The notes beneath the pieces are model-generated. The model was not told the origin of the DNA and did no database searches. It saw only the letters and a list, made by a program, of their open reading frames with translations. Shown here piece after piece: positions 50,661-58,511 of a DNA stretch of 64,000 nt. This DNA comes from Bacillota bacterium (GTDB lineage Bacteria > Bacillota > Clostridia > Saccharofermentanales > DTU023), in the NCBI GenBank assembly GCA_023389255.1, contig JAEWER010000028.1, positions 61,565 through 125,564 of the forward strand, written 5' to 3'. Position numbers and translations under genes: made by a program. Numbering within the stretch: position 1 is the stretch's first letter; every line of letters starts with the position of its first letter.

Positions 50661-53039
50661 ATGAAGCACCAAGCATTAATTGATAAGATTGAAACTTTTC
50701 TTGCTGGCGTTTACGGAAAAAGCCTAAAAACAGCAACGAAAAGAGAAATTTGGACCTGCGTTTCTTTGGCGGTAATGGAAAACATTACTCCAGCCTGGGA
50801 AAAGAGTAGAGAAGTGTATACCTCTGGTAAACAAGCGCATTATTTTTCTGCCGAGTTCTTGGTAGGCAGAAGTTTGCTGAACAATCTCGTTAACCTAAAT
50901 TTAGAACAGCCAGTTAAGGAAGTTTTAGCCGAACTCAATCTGGAGTTGAGCGAGTTAGAACAAGAAGAGATTGATCCCGGCTTGGGCAATGGTGGTTTAG
51001 GTCGTTTAGCTGCCTGCTTCCTCGATTCATGCGCCACCCTAGATTTACCGGTTTCTGGCTACGGTATTCTCTATCGTTACGGTCTTTTGCGTCAGGAAAT
51101 TGAAAATGGCTTTCAAAAAGAATACCCCGATGCTTGGATGGAAGAACCCTATCCTTTCCACGTACGTCGCGCTGGTGAAAAAGTTATTGTTCACTACAAC
51201 GATGTTGACGTTTATGCCGTACCTTACGATTTGCCTGTAACTGGTTATGACACCCAAAATGTCAACACTTTACGTCTGTGGAAACCTGAACCAGCAGAAG
51301 AGTTCGATTTCAATTTGTTCAATTCACAACGCTTTGATGATGCAGTAATTCAACGTAATCGTGTTAACGATATCTATCGCGTTTTGTATCCCAACGATAC
51401 TTCGTATGACGGTAAAGTCTTGCGTGTACGTCAACAATATTTCTTTGTTTCAGCGTCCTTGCAACATATTATTAAGCGTTTTATTCAGCATCATGGCACT
51501 GATTTTAGTCAATTCCCCGAGTTTAACTCCATTCAGCTAAACGATACGCACCCGGTTCTTGCCATTCCTGAATTATTGCGTCTATTAGTTGATGAACAAG
51601 GGGTGAATATTGATCAAGCTTGGCAGATTGTTACTAAAACTTTTGCTTTCACGAACCACACCGTCATGCAGGAGGCGCTAGAGCGCTGGGATATCAGCAT
51701 CTTCCAATTCTTATTCCCTCGCATTTGGGAATTGATTCAATTTATCGATCATAAAATGCGTCAGTACATGATCGAAAACAATATGCCCAGTGATCAAATT
51801 GAACCGCTCTCGATTATTCACAACGGACAAGTGCACATGGCGAACATGGCTGTTTGTGCTTCCTACTCCGTGAACGGTGTGGCAGAGATTCACTCCAATA
51901 TTTTGAAAGAGGACACGTTCAAGGGCTACTACAAGTTGTGGCCCAGTCGTTTCCAAAACAAAACCAATGGTGTAACCCCCAGACGTTGGCTCCGAACCTG
52001 TAATCCTGGATTGGCGCAATTGTTGACCGAAAAAATTGGTGACGATAGCTGGGTGAAAGATATTGATAAATTGGCAGAGCTAGCACAAGAACCTGTGGAT
52101 GATGCGTTGCTGGAGCGTCTGCACAACATCAAGCATCAAAACAAGGTGCAGTTAGCTAACTTAATCGAGCAAAAAGAGGGCATTAAAATTGATCCTAACT
52201 CTATTTTCGATGTGCAGATTAAGCGCTTCCACGAGTACAAGCGCCAGCTGCTCAATGCTCTGCTAATCTTAGATCAATACTATTCCTTAAAAGAGAATCC
52301 TAAGTTGCGCACTAAGACCCAACCAGTCACGTATCTGTTTGGTGGCAAGGCTGCACCTGGCTATTTCCGTGCTAAGGGTATCATTAAATTCATTAACGAA
52401 GTGGCTAACTTGGTTAACAATGATGCAGAGATTAACGGCTTGATTAAGGTTGTGTTCATGCACAATTACAATGTTTCGTATGCTGAGCGCATCTTGCCAG
52501 CTGCGGATATTTCCGAGCAGATTTCAATGGTCGGTAAAGAAGCATCGGGTACTTCGAACATGAAGTTTATGATGAATGGTGCTTTAACCTTAGGCACGTA
52601 CGATGGCGCGAACTTAGAAATTTGTGACATCGTGGGTGAAGAAAATTCGTTCATGTTTGGTTCGAAGATCGAAGATATGCAACCAACTCTGGATTACTAC
52701 AATTCCAGCTGGCAATACGAACATATCCCAGGGATCAAGCGTGTGGTAGATAGTCTGATCAACGGCACGTTCGATGATCAAAACTCGGGTATGTTTATGG
52801 ATATTTACCGTTCCCTGTTGCAGGGTAGTAGCTGGGAAAAAGCTGATGTCTACTACTTGTTAGGTGATTTTGATGCCTATCGCAAGCGTAGACAGCAGGC
52901 ACATCAGGCTTATGCTAACCGAAAGCAGTGGCAAGCAATGTGCTGGCAAAATATTTGTTTGAGTGGTCATTTCAGTTCCGACCGCACCATCTCAGAATAC
53001 GCTCGTGATATCTGGGACATTAAACCAACAAAGGTCTAA
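50661..53039 (+). CDS. glgP: Glycogen/alpha-glucan phosphorylase
   Basis: A 792-residue GT35 enzyme cleaving alpha-1,4-glucan with phosphate to glucose-1-phosphate. The PLP lysine is K635 in GTSNMKFMMNGALTLGTYD; GLGNGGLGRLAACFLDS (about 106-122) and LNDTHPVLAIPELLR are further family motifs. ATG 50661, five bases after AGGAG, is preferred. In-frame codons reaching back to 50520 would run through the -35 and -10 boxes. Length is near the short bacterial forms. It is well placed to feed glucose-1-phosphate to glycolysis when stored glycogen is used. Confidence 0.96.
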   Translation: MKHQALIDKIETFLAGVYGKSLKTATKREIWTCVSLAVMENITPAWEKSREVYTSGKQAHYFSAEFLVGRSLLNNLVNLNLEQPVKEVLAELNLELSELEQEEIDPGLGNGGLGRLAACFLDSCATLDLPVSGYGILYRYGLLRQEIENGFQKEYPDAWMEEPYPFHVRRAGEKVIVHYNDVDVYAVPYDLPVTGYDTQNVNTLRLWKPEPAEEFDFNLFNSQRFDDAVIQRNRVNDIYRVLYPNDTSYDGKVLRVRQQYFFVSASLQHIIKRFIQHHGTDFSQFPEFNSIQLNDTHPVLAIPELLRLLVDEQGVNIDQAWQIVTKTFAFTNHTVMQEALERWDISIFQFLFPRIWELIQFIDHKMRQYMIENNMPSDQIEPLSIIHNGQVHMANMAVCASYSVNGVAEIHSNILKEDTFKGYYKLWPSRFQNKTNGVTPRRWLRTCNPGLAQLLTEKIGDDSWVKDIDKLAELAQEPVDDALLERLHNIKHQNKVQLANLIEQKEGIKIDPNSIFDVQIKRFHEYKRQLLNALLILDQYYSLKENPKLRTKTQPVTYLFGGKAAPGYFRAKGIIKFINEVANLVNNDAEINGLIKVVFMHNYNVSYAERILPAADISEQISMVGKEASGTSNMKFMMNGALTLGTYDGANLEICDIVGEENSFMFGSKIEDMQPTLDYYNSSWQYEHIPGIKRVVDSLINGTFDDQNSGMFMDIYRSLLQGSSWEKADVYYLLGDFDAYRKRRQQAHQAYANRKQWQAMCWQNICLSGHFSSDRTISEYARDIWDIKPTKV

Positions 53040-53054
53040 AAGAGAGGAGTATAT

Positions 53055-53306
53055 ATGGCACCGAAAAAAAGTGAAATTAAGTACGAGATCAAACAGCAAT
53101 TAGGAGAGTTAGGTAGTAGCCGTGCTGGCTGGACCAGAGAATTGAACTTAGTTAGCTGGAACGATGGCCAGCCCAAGTTAGATATTCGTGATTGGAATGA
53201 AGACCACAGCCGTATGAGCAAGGGTATCACTTTAGATTATGAGCAAACTGCCATTTTGCGTGAATTGCTCAATGATGCTGAGTTAGATAGTATTTTCGCT
53301 GAATAA
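53055..53306 (+). CDS. PC4/YdbC-family ssDNA-binding protein
   Basis: An 83-residue protein with the single-domain PC4-like fold: GWTRELNLVSWNDGQPKLDI followed by RDWNEDHSRMSKGITL and a short C-terminal helix. YdbC-family proteins bind single-stranded DNA or RNA as dimers; the function in bacteria is not settled. It lies 15 bases after glgP and is likely on the same transcript. Confidence 0.9.
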   Translation: MAPKKSEIKYEIKQQLGELGSSRAGWTRELNLVSWNDGQPKLDIRDWNEDHSRMSKGITLDYEQTAILRELLNDAELDSIFAE

Positions 53307-53379
53307 AAAGTATGATTAAGGCATTAAACCGTGCTTTTTAACTCACAAAAGAGATTGTTATGTAAGTATAAGAAGAAAA

Positions 53380-53392
53380 GCTAGTTGCTAGC
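53380..53392 (+). terminator. Possible weak terminator after the glgP/YdbC unit
   Basis: GCTAG-TTG-CTAGC (53380-53392) followed by ATTTT. The stem is only five base pairs. Confidence 0.3.
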
Positions 53393-53412
53393 ATTTTGTG
53401 CTTCACTATGCT

Positions 53413-53473
53413 TTTAGGTCTTTATCTTCCCGTAAACCGTAGTCGAGTAGCCTAAAGTGGTGTTCGCGACTAC
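53413..53473 (+). ncRNA. Pseudoknot-capable leader before a small membrane-peptide gene
   Basis: Two pairs of arms interleave: TTTAGG (53413-53418) with CCTAAA (53451-53456), and GTAGTCG (53439-53445) with CGACTAC (53467-53473). The order A-B-A'-B' is that of an H-type pseudoknot. It lies 55 bases before a 49-codon gene within the 436-base gap 53307-53742. I do not recognise the class. Confidence 0.35.
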
Positions 53474-53528
53474 CATATTTACGCAGATGCAAGACATTGC
53501 TACTTATTAGCAACTGATTTATTTGAGC

Positions 53529-53678
53529 ATGCAAAACCAAGCCACAACTACAGCAAAACCTGGTGCAAGTTCCTTGCTCAGAACAGGTGAGCAAGATGCA
53601 CCGTTTATCTACACGCTCATCTTGGTAGCAATAGCTGGTATTGGTGGCGTAGTACGTAGTAAATTACGTCAACGCTAA
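53529..53678 (+). CDS. Small membrane peptide with sorting-signal-like tail, hypothetical
   Basis: A 49-residue frame with a polar N-terminus (QNQATTTAKPGA), the motif LLRTGEQ, a hydrophobic helix (about 25-42) and a basic end RSKLRQR. The order motif, helix, positive tail is like that of a sortase sorting signal (LPxTG), but the second residue is Leu, not Pro, and there is no signal peptide, so it may be the relic of a larger surface protein or a real small peptide. The ribosome site is weak. A strong terminator follows after 18 bases, and a structured leader precedes it, which supports transcription. Confidence 0.4.
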   Translation: MQNQATTTAKPGASSLLRTGEQDAPFIYTLILVAIAGIGGVVRSKLRQR

Positions 53679-53696
53679 AGCTAAATAATCAATCTT

Positions 53697-53725
53697 AAGG
53701 CGTGATTTTGTAGCACGCCTTTTTT
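53697..53725 (+). terminator. Terminator after the small peptide gene
   Basis: AAGGCGTG (53697-53704), a 9-base loop, CACGCCTT (53714-53721), then a T run. Confidence 0.9.
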
Positions 53726-53742
53726 AGTTACAATCAAAAATT

Positions 53743-54621
53743 ATGGAAAAGCAAGATTTTGTACTCAAGGATAGTTATAAATTTGCCGAGTTAGTAGAAA
53801 TTTGTCGCTACTTGCGCAGTGAACACGGTGGTGCTTGGGAAAAAGCACAATCCCATCGCAGTCTAGTGAAAAATTTAGTAGAAGAAGCGTACGAAGTGGT
53901 TGATGCGATCGAGCAAGCCAATCCCAGCGCCTTGCAGGATGAATTATCAGATCTGTTGTTTCAGGTATTATTCCATGCAGAATTCGCCAGACAGGATGGC
54001 AATTTTACTATTGAGGATGTAATTACCAGCCTAGCTAGAAAACTGATCGCTAGAAGTCCTCACGTTTTTGCCAATACAGAGGCGCAGACTGTGGAAGAAG
54101 CATTGCACAGTTGGCAACAGAGTAAGTATCAACAAAAAGGTTTCGATACTTTAGCAAAGGTGCTAGCAGATGTTCCTAAGACTCTACCAGCGGCGCTAAG
54201 AGCTGAAAAAGTACAAGAAAAAGCAGCCAGTTGGGGCTTTGACTGGCAAGGGGATCTCACACCAGTTTGGCAAAAAGTGCAAGAAGAGGCAGAAGAATTA
54301 AAAGAAGCCTATGCTCAGCAAAAGCAATATCAACCTAAAGAATGTCAAATTCAGCCTGGATTCAGCCAATTAGATAGTTATCAACAAGCAGTACTAGATG
54401 AAGCTGGTGATCTTTTATTCATCACAATCAATCTATTACGTAAAATGAATATCAGTGCTGAAATTGCACTCAATCATGCCAGCGAAAAATTTATCAATCG
54501 CTTAGCGCTTGCTGAAAAAATGGCTATGGCTGATGGCACTGGTTTTAAGCAATTGTCAGACACAGAATTAGAAAATTATTATCAAAGGGCAAAAGAAGAA
54601 CTGAAGCATGAGACTAGATAA
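53743..54621 (+). CDS. mazG: MazG-family nucleoside triphosphate pyrophosphohydrolase
   Basis: A 292-residue protein with two MazG domains: EHGGAWEKAQSHRSLVKNL and EEAYEVVDAIE with DELSDLLFQVLFH in the first, and EEAEELKEAY with DEAGDLLFITINLLRK in the second. The EExxE and ExxD metal sites are complete in both. The enzyme hydrolyses (d)NTPs to monophosphate and PPi, a clean-up role. It overlaps rqcP by 14 bases and heads the mazG-rqcP-divIC block known from Bacillus (yabN-yabO-divIC). The ATG has no ribosome site. Confidence 0.92.
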   Translation: MEKQDFVLKDSYKFAELVEICRYLRSEHGGAWEKAQSHRSLVKNLVEEAYEVVDAIEQANPSALQDELSDLLFQVLFHAEFARQDGNFTIEDVITSLARKLIARSPHVFANTEAQTVEEALHSWQQSKYQQKGFDTLAKVLADVPKTLPAALRAEKVQEKAASWGFDWQGDLTPVWQKVQEEAEELKEAYAQQKQYQPKECQIQPGFSQLDSYQQAVLDEAGDLLFITINLLRKMNISAEIALNHASEKFINRLALAEKMAMADGTGFKQLSDTELENYYQRAKEELKHETR

Positions 54622-54847
54622 ATTTTTGAAAATATCACGTTTGATTAAGCGTCGTACAATTGCTAACGAACTAGCCAGTGCTGGCAGAGTTAAAGTAAAC
54701 GACAAGATAGCTAAGCCAGGCACTGATATAAAAGTTGGCGATATTATAGAAATCACGTTCGGCGAACAAGTGAGCAGAGTAGAAGTATTACAAATCAGAG
54801 AACATGTACTCAAAGAGCAGGCGAGCGAGCTCTATCGCTTGCTCTAA
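54608..54847 (+). CDS. rqcP: RqcP (YabO) S4-domain RNA-binding protein
   Basis: A 79-residue S4 domain: MRLDKFLKISRLIKRRTIAN, GRVKVNDKIAKPGTDIKVGD and a basic end. RqcP helps RqcH tag nascent chains on stalled 50S subunits with alanine (ribosome quality control). The position between mazG and divIC is the Bacillus yabO arrangement, which supports RqcP over Hsp15. Confidence 0.88.
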   Translation: MRLDKFLKISRLIKRRTIANELASAGRVKVNDKIAKPGTDIKVGDIIEITFGEQVSRVEVLQIREHVLKEQASELYRLL

Positions 54848-54854
54848 ATTGTAG

Positions 54855-54891
54855 TCTAGCAGTAATATTTTTGACTCTTAAATCTGCTAGA
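54855..54891 (+). other. 8-bp inverted repeat upstream of divIC
   Basis: TCTAGCAG (54855-54862) and CTGCTAGA (54884-54891) pair perfectly over a 21-base AT-rich loop. It ends 10 bases before the divIC start, which has no good ribosome site. Confidence 0.35.
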
Positions 54892-54901
54892 GTAATTTTG
54901 T

Positions 54902-55228
54902 ATGGCGACAAAAAAACAACAAAGTTTAGAAAAATATGTGCAGAACATTCGGGTGATCAAGCGTCGATCCATCATGGTCAGAACGTTTGTTGTTGTCGCA
55001 CTAGTAATTAGTTGTCTGTGCGTAGCAAGTATGTTGATCAAACAAAATGGTGAGTTTGAGCGCCTGAGCAAAGAACGACAAGAACTAGAATATCAATACA
55101 ATCAAGCTCAATTAGCCAAAGAACAAGCCAATCAAGAAGCAAATCGTGCAGGTACTGATGAATTTATTGAACAGGTAGCACGTGATGAGCTGGGTTTAGC
55201 GAAACCTAACGAATTAATCTTCAAATAA
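54902..55228 (+). CDS. divIC: Septum formation initiator FtsB/DivIC
   Basis: A 108-residue single-pass division protein: a short basic cytoplasmic part (1-25), one helix (about 27-46) and an extracellular coiled coil (48-85) ending DEFIEQVARDELGLAKPNEL, the family C-terminal motif. It joins FtsL and DivIB in the divisome. The position after rqcP matches divIC of Bacillus. Confidence 0.88.
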   Translation: MATKKQQSLEKYVQNIRVIKRRSIMVRTFVVVALVISCLCVASMLIKQNGEFERLSKERQELEYQYNQAQLAKEQANQEANRAGTDEFIEQVARDELGLAKPNELIFK

Positions 55229-55250
55229 AAAAGCACCTTTAGGTGCTTTA
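55226..55250. terminator. Bidirectional terminator between divIC and recR
   Basis: AAAGCACC and GGTGCTTT pair over TTTA, with an A run on one side and T bases on the other, so it can stop transcription from both strands. It overlaps the ends of both genes. Confidence 0.85.
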
Positions 55251-55850
55251 CATTTTTTGTCTACCTTTCAGAGCTTTAGCAAGCGTTACTTCGTCCGTGT
55301 ATTCCACATCGCCTCCAGCCGGTAAGCCAGCAGCAATACGTGTTATGGTATAGCCCAGTGGTTCAAGTAACTTAGCAAGGTAAATTGCTGTGGCATCTCC
55401 TTGCAGGGTAGGATTGGTAGCAATAATAATCTCTTTAATTTCTGCATGCTCACGCAAACGCACGATTAACTCTTGTAATTTCAAATCTTGCACCTGAACG
55501 TTGCGCTCGGGATTAAGTGTGCCATGCAGAACATGGTACAGACCATCATAGCTCTGAGAGCGTTCAATAGCATTGACATCCCGTGGAGTCTCAACGATAC
55601 AGATCACACTTGTATCTCGGTAGTTGCTAGCGCAGATAGGACAAGGATCTGACTCTGTAAAGTTATAACAGGTGGAACAGAGCTTTATACGTTGCTTGGC
55701 TTCAAGAATAGCGTTAGCAAGTTCTTTTGCTTCCTTTTCTTTCATACCAAGAATATGAAAGGCAAGTCGCTGGGCACTTTTTCTACCAATAGAAGGTAAT
55801 TTACCCAATTCAGTGATTAAATTATTGATAGCAGGCGAGAAATTATCCAT
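55248..55850 (-). CDS. recR: Recombination protein RecR
   Basis: A 200-residue protein with helix-hairpin-helix start (LGKLPSIGRKSAQRLAFH), a four-cysteine zinc site (CSTCYNFTESDPCPIC), a Toprim domain with VETPRDVNAIE, and the C-terminal Walker-B-like region. RecR loads RecA with RecF/RecO at gaps. It is the last gene of dnaX-ebfC-recR and begins one base after the ebfC stop. Confidence 0.96.
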   Translation of the reverse strand: MDNFSPAINNLITELGKLPSIGRKSAQRLAFHILGMKEKEAKELANAILEAKQRIKLCSTCYNFTESDPCPICASNYRDTSVICIVETPRDVNAIERSQSYDGLYHVLHGTLNPERNVQVQDLKLQELIVRLREHAEIKEIIIATNPTLQGDATAIYLAKLLEPLGYTITRIAAGLPAGGDVEYTDEVTLAKALKGRQKM

Positions 55851-56219
55851 CTATAGACCCAGCATACCGCCCATGCCAGCTAGCCCAGAAACTGAACCCA
55901 TACAACCTTCAACTTTTTCGTCTAAATCTCGCATGGCTTCATTTACAGCAGCGACAAATAAATCTTGCAACATCTCAGTATCTTCCGGATCAACGATCTC
56001 AGGTTTGATCACTAATTCCGTGATTTGATGATTAGCATCTACTTTCAAAGTGATAGCACCGCCACCAACCGAACTTTCGCCAACCATTTCTGCCGCTTTG
56101 GCTTGTGCTTCCTGCATATCACGTTGCAGTTTTTGCGCTTGTTTCATTAAGTTATTCATATTACCGGCACCCATGCCACCCATGGGGAAACCGCCTCGAC
56201 GATTAAATCCTTTAGCCAT
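55851..56219 (-). CDS. ebfC: Nucleoid-associated protein YbaB/EbfC
   Basis: A 122-residue protein: Met- and Gly-rich start (MGGMGAGNMNNLMKQAQKLQ), a helical MQEAQAKAAE stretch, a central VGGGAITLKVDANHQI beta strand and a Gly/Met tail. EbfC binds DNA as a dimer. It stands between dnaX and recR as in most bacteria. Confidence 0.92.
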   Translation of the reverse strand: MAKGFNRRGGFPMGGMGAGNMNNLMKQAQKLQRDMQEAQAKAAEMVGESSVGGGAITLKVDANHQITELVIKPEIVDPEDTEMLQDLFVAAVNEAMRDLDEKVEGCMGSVSGLAGMGGMLGL

Positions 56220-56243
56220 AGTTCCTCCTCGAACTTTATCTAT

Positions 56244-58241
56244 TTATTCTAACCTAGTTATGTCGCCATAGCCCATATCTGAAAGTATGGAATGGACTTC
56301 TTGTTGCGAATTAAAGCCAGGCTGCACAGCTTCAACAATCTGAATATCAACCTGTAGACGCCGATTAAAATGTTGCTTTACCTGTTCCACAATCATATCC
56401 AAAGATGCTTTATCCATCGATTGCTTGAAACTATCCACATTGTTCAAAACATAAGGTGGAGCTAATTCACGTTTGAATTGGAAAGCAACGATATTATCAT
56501 CAGCTTTAATATCTACATAATTAAGGTTTTCAGCGGTACATTTGAGTGGTAAAAACATATACATTAAGCCTGTTTTAGCCACTTTTTTGCACAGCTCAAC
56601 CTTTTCCTCAATAGATAGATACAAATCAGCATTTGAATTTGTCTGTGCAGTACTTGCTGGAGCATCTGGTTTGCTTTCAGGTAACAGTTGTGCAAACATA
56701 TCCGCTTGCTTATCCAGCGGTGTAAACTCTTCTGTTTCCAAAGGTTCAGCTGAGGTTGCAATATCTTCGGCAACATGCGTTGGTGGCAGTAACAGATCTT
56801 CATCTACAGGTGGGGGCTCAGGCAGGGCATAATCAGATAGATTATTTACTTGTGCCTCTTCAATTTCTGTCGTTGTCGCAGTTTCCTGCTTTGCAGGCGC
56901 TATTGGCTCTGTATGCTCTGTAGGTTCTGCAGGTTCTGCAGGTTCTGCAGATGGTTCTGTAGGCTCCGCCTGTTCTACAGGTTCTAGAACATCTGCCGAC
57001 TCAGTCAGTTCAGCTGGTAAAGTAGTGGGGATAACTGGTTTTATAGGTGTAGGAACGCCCTCATTAGTATCTTTGCTAGCGGAGTTACTGGCACTCCCTA
57101 TAACTTCACGCACGACAGTGTGATAGTTGAGAGGAAGTTCTAAAGTAGTATCAGGCTTAATGCGTGTGAGCATAGCTAAAAAAGCAACTTCCAAGACAGT
57201 CCTCTGATCGCTGGCATGACGCAATTCAGAAGCTAACTCAGAAAGGGCACTGATCAAACTGATCAGGCAATTAGGTTCTAACAAGTTAGCTAATTGTCCT
57301 AGATGAGCAATATGTTCAGCAGTAAATGGCAAAATGCTCGCAGGGTTTGCAACCGTCTTAATTACCAAAAGATTGCGCAGATATTCAGCAAAATCTAAAG
57401 TGAAGCGCTGTAAACTAATACCTGAAATTGCCAAGTTGTTTATTTGTAATAGAACTTGTTCCACATCGTGCTTGAGCATCGCGCAGAACAGAGCATCGAT
57501 TAAATCATCTTGTGCTACACCAACCATGGCGAGTAGTTGCTCACGGGTGATTTGTTTGGCGTTTGATGCAACTTGATCTAAAAGAGAGAGAGCATCACGC
57601 ATTGCACCTCGAGAAAGATGCACAATAGTTTGTAAAGCTTCAGGCGTGGCATCAATCTGCTTTTGTACACAAATTTTCTTCAGATGCGCCAACATGTCTT
57701 CACTGGAGATTTGACGGAAATTAAAGCGTTGGCAACGAGAAATAATGGTGGTGAGCAACCGCTGTGGATCAGTGGTTGCCAAAATGAAAATAGCATGTGC
57801 AGGCGGTTCTTCCAAAGTTTTGAGCAAAGCATTCAAAGCTCCCATAGAGAGCATATGTGCTTCGTCGATGATATAAACCTTATACTTCGCTTTGGTGGGC
57901 GAGTAGACTACCTCGTCGATCATACGACGTATATCTTCCACGCTGTTATTGCTGGCAGCATCAAACTCGATAACATCCATCAAAGAGCCGTTTTCATAGG
58001 CTCTACAAATTTCGCATTCACCGCAAGGATTACCGTTTTCGGGCTTTTGACAGTTGATCGCTTTAGCAAAAATTTTAGCTAAGCTAGTTTTACCAGTGCC
58101 ATGTGTACCACAGAAAAGGTAAGCGTGACGAATATTCCCCGAGATCACCGCCTGTTGCAGAGGTGCAACAATATGTTTCTGTCCCACCACTTCAGTGAAA
58201 GTTTTGGGACGCCATTCACGGTATAAAGCCAAATCTGACAT
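56244..58241 (-). CDS. dnaX: DNA polymerase III gamma/tau subunit
   Basis: A 665-residue clamp loader. The P-loop GTHGTGKT spans 45-52, the zinc cysteines are C64, C73, C76 and C79, and the sensor regions IDEAHMLS and EEPPAHAIFILATTDP follow. Residues from about 395 to 510 are a low-complexity Pro/Glu/Ala linker with repeated AEPTEP units, and the C-terminal domain follows. ATG 58241, preceded by AGGAG, is used; an in-frame codon eight earlier is less good. A C-AAA-AAA run at 56583-56589 could allow slippage but is untested. Confidence 0.95.
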   Translation of the reverse strand: MSDLALYREWRPKTFTEVVGQKHIVAPLQQAVISGNIRHAYLFCGTHGTGKTSLAKIFAKAINCQKPENGNPCGECEICRAYENGSLMDVIEFDAASNNSVEDIRRMIDEVVYSPTKAKYKVYIIDEAHMLSMGALNALLKTLEEPPAHAIFILATTDPQRLLTTIISRCQRFNFRQISSEDMLAHLKKICVQKQIDATPEALQTIVHLSRGAMRDALSLLDQVASNAKQITREQLLAMVGVAQDDLIDALFCAMLKHDVEQVLLQINNLAISGISLQRFTLDFAEYLRNLLVIKTVANPASILPFTAEHIAHLGQLANLLEPNCLISLISALSELASELRHASDQRTVLEVAFLAMLTRIKPDTTLELPLNYHTVVREVIGSASNSASKDTNEGVPTPIKPVIPTTLPAELTESADVLEPVEQAEPTEPSAEPAEPAEPTEHTEPIAPAKQETATTTEIEEAQVNNLSDYALPEPPPVDEDLLLPPTHVAEDIATSAEPLETEEFTPLDKQADMFAQLLPESKPDAPASTAQTNSNADLYLSIEEKVELCKKVAKTGLMYMFLPLKCTAENLNYVDIKADDNIVAFQFKRELAPPYVLNNVDSFKQSMDKASLDMIVEQVKQHFNRRLQVDIQIVEAVQPGFNSQQEVHSILSDMGYGDITRLE
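56923..56949 (-). repeat. Nine-base tandem repeat within dnaX
   Basis: Three perfect copies of GGTTCTGCA (plus-strand reading) at 56923, 56932 and 56941, with degenerate copies on both sides. It encodes the AEP units of the linker, so the length is probably variable between strains. Confidence 0.85.
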
Positions 58242-58287
58242 AGATGCTCCTATTTTGCTTACCAACTGTTCATCTTAAAACTAAAAA

Positions 58288-58430
58288 ACGCCGGTTCCGA
58301 CTCAAGACCTTGCAGGTTTGCCGCGGCACATACAGGTAACCACTTACCGCTGCTTCCTTCCGGACCTGACGGGGTTCATGGGCCGATATTGCACGGGACC
58401 AACAAGGTCACGACTCGGAATCGACGTCGG
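58288..58430 (-). ncRNA. ffs: Signal recognition particle RNA (4.5S/scRNA, extended hairpin)
   Basis: Read on the minus strand, it holds the SRP apical signature TCCGGAAGGAAGCAGC and the flanking symmetric and asymmetric loop bases that bind Ffh. GACCTTG and CAAGGTC pair near the base, and an outer helix of about 13 bp (58415-58427 with 58288-58300, one mismatch and one G-T pair) extends it. Six T bases (58283-58288) end transcription. About 143 nucleotides is longer than the E. coli 4.5S RNA and shorter than the Bacillus scRNA. The ends are my estimates. Confidence 0.9.
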
Positions 58431-58435
58431 TTTTA

Positions 58436-58464
58436 ATATTACATGTTAGAGCAAACTTGAGCAA
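58436..58464 (-). promoter_or_regulatory. Promoter of the SRP RNA gene
   Basis: On the minus strand: TTGCTC (58464-58459), a 17-base spacer and TAATAT (58441-58436). The start would be near 58430, at the predicted RNA end. Confidence 0.65.
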
Positions 58465-58511
58465 GGACAGGGTAAACAAGAGATGTATAATTGGTCTAAG
58501 GAGTAGGGCTT

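Noticed and set aside
53406..53594. Minus-strand Cys-rich frame of 62 codons
   Set aside because: No ribosome site, no family likeness, and it reads against the inverted repeats and the plus-strand peptide gene.
56920..56980. Short repeats taken as a CRISPR array
   Set aside because: The repeats are nine bases long, without spacers, and encode the Pro/Glu linker of DnaX.
57663..58082. Open plus-strand frame of 139 codons across dnaX
   Set aside because: It lies opposite the conserved ATPase region of dnaX and shows no family likeness; it mirrors the true gene.
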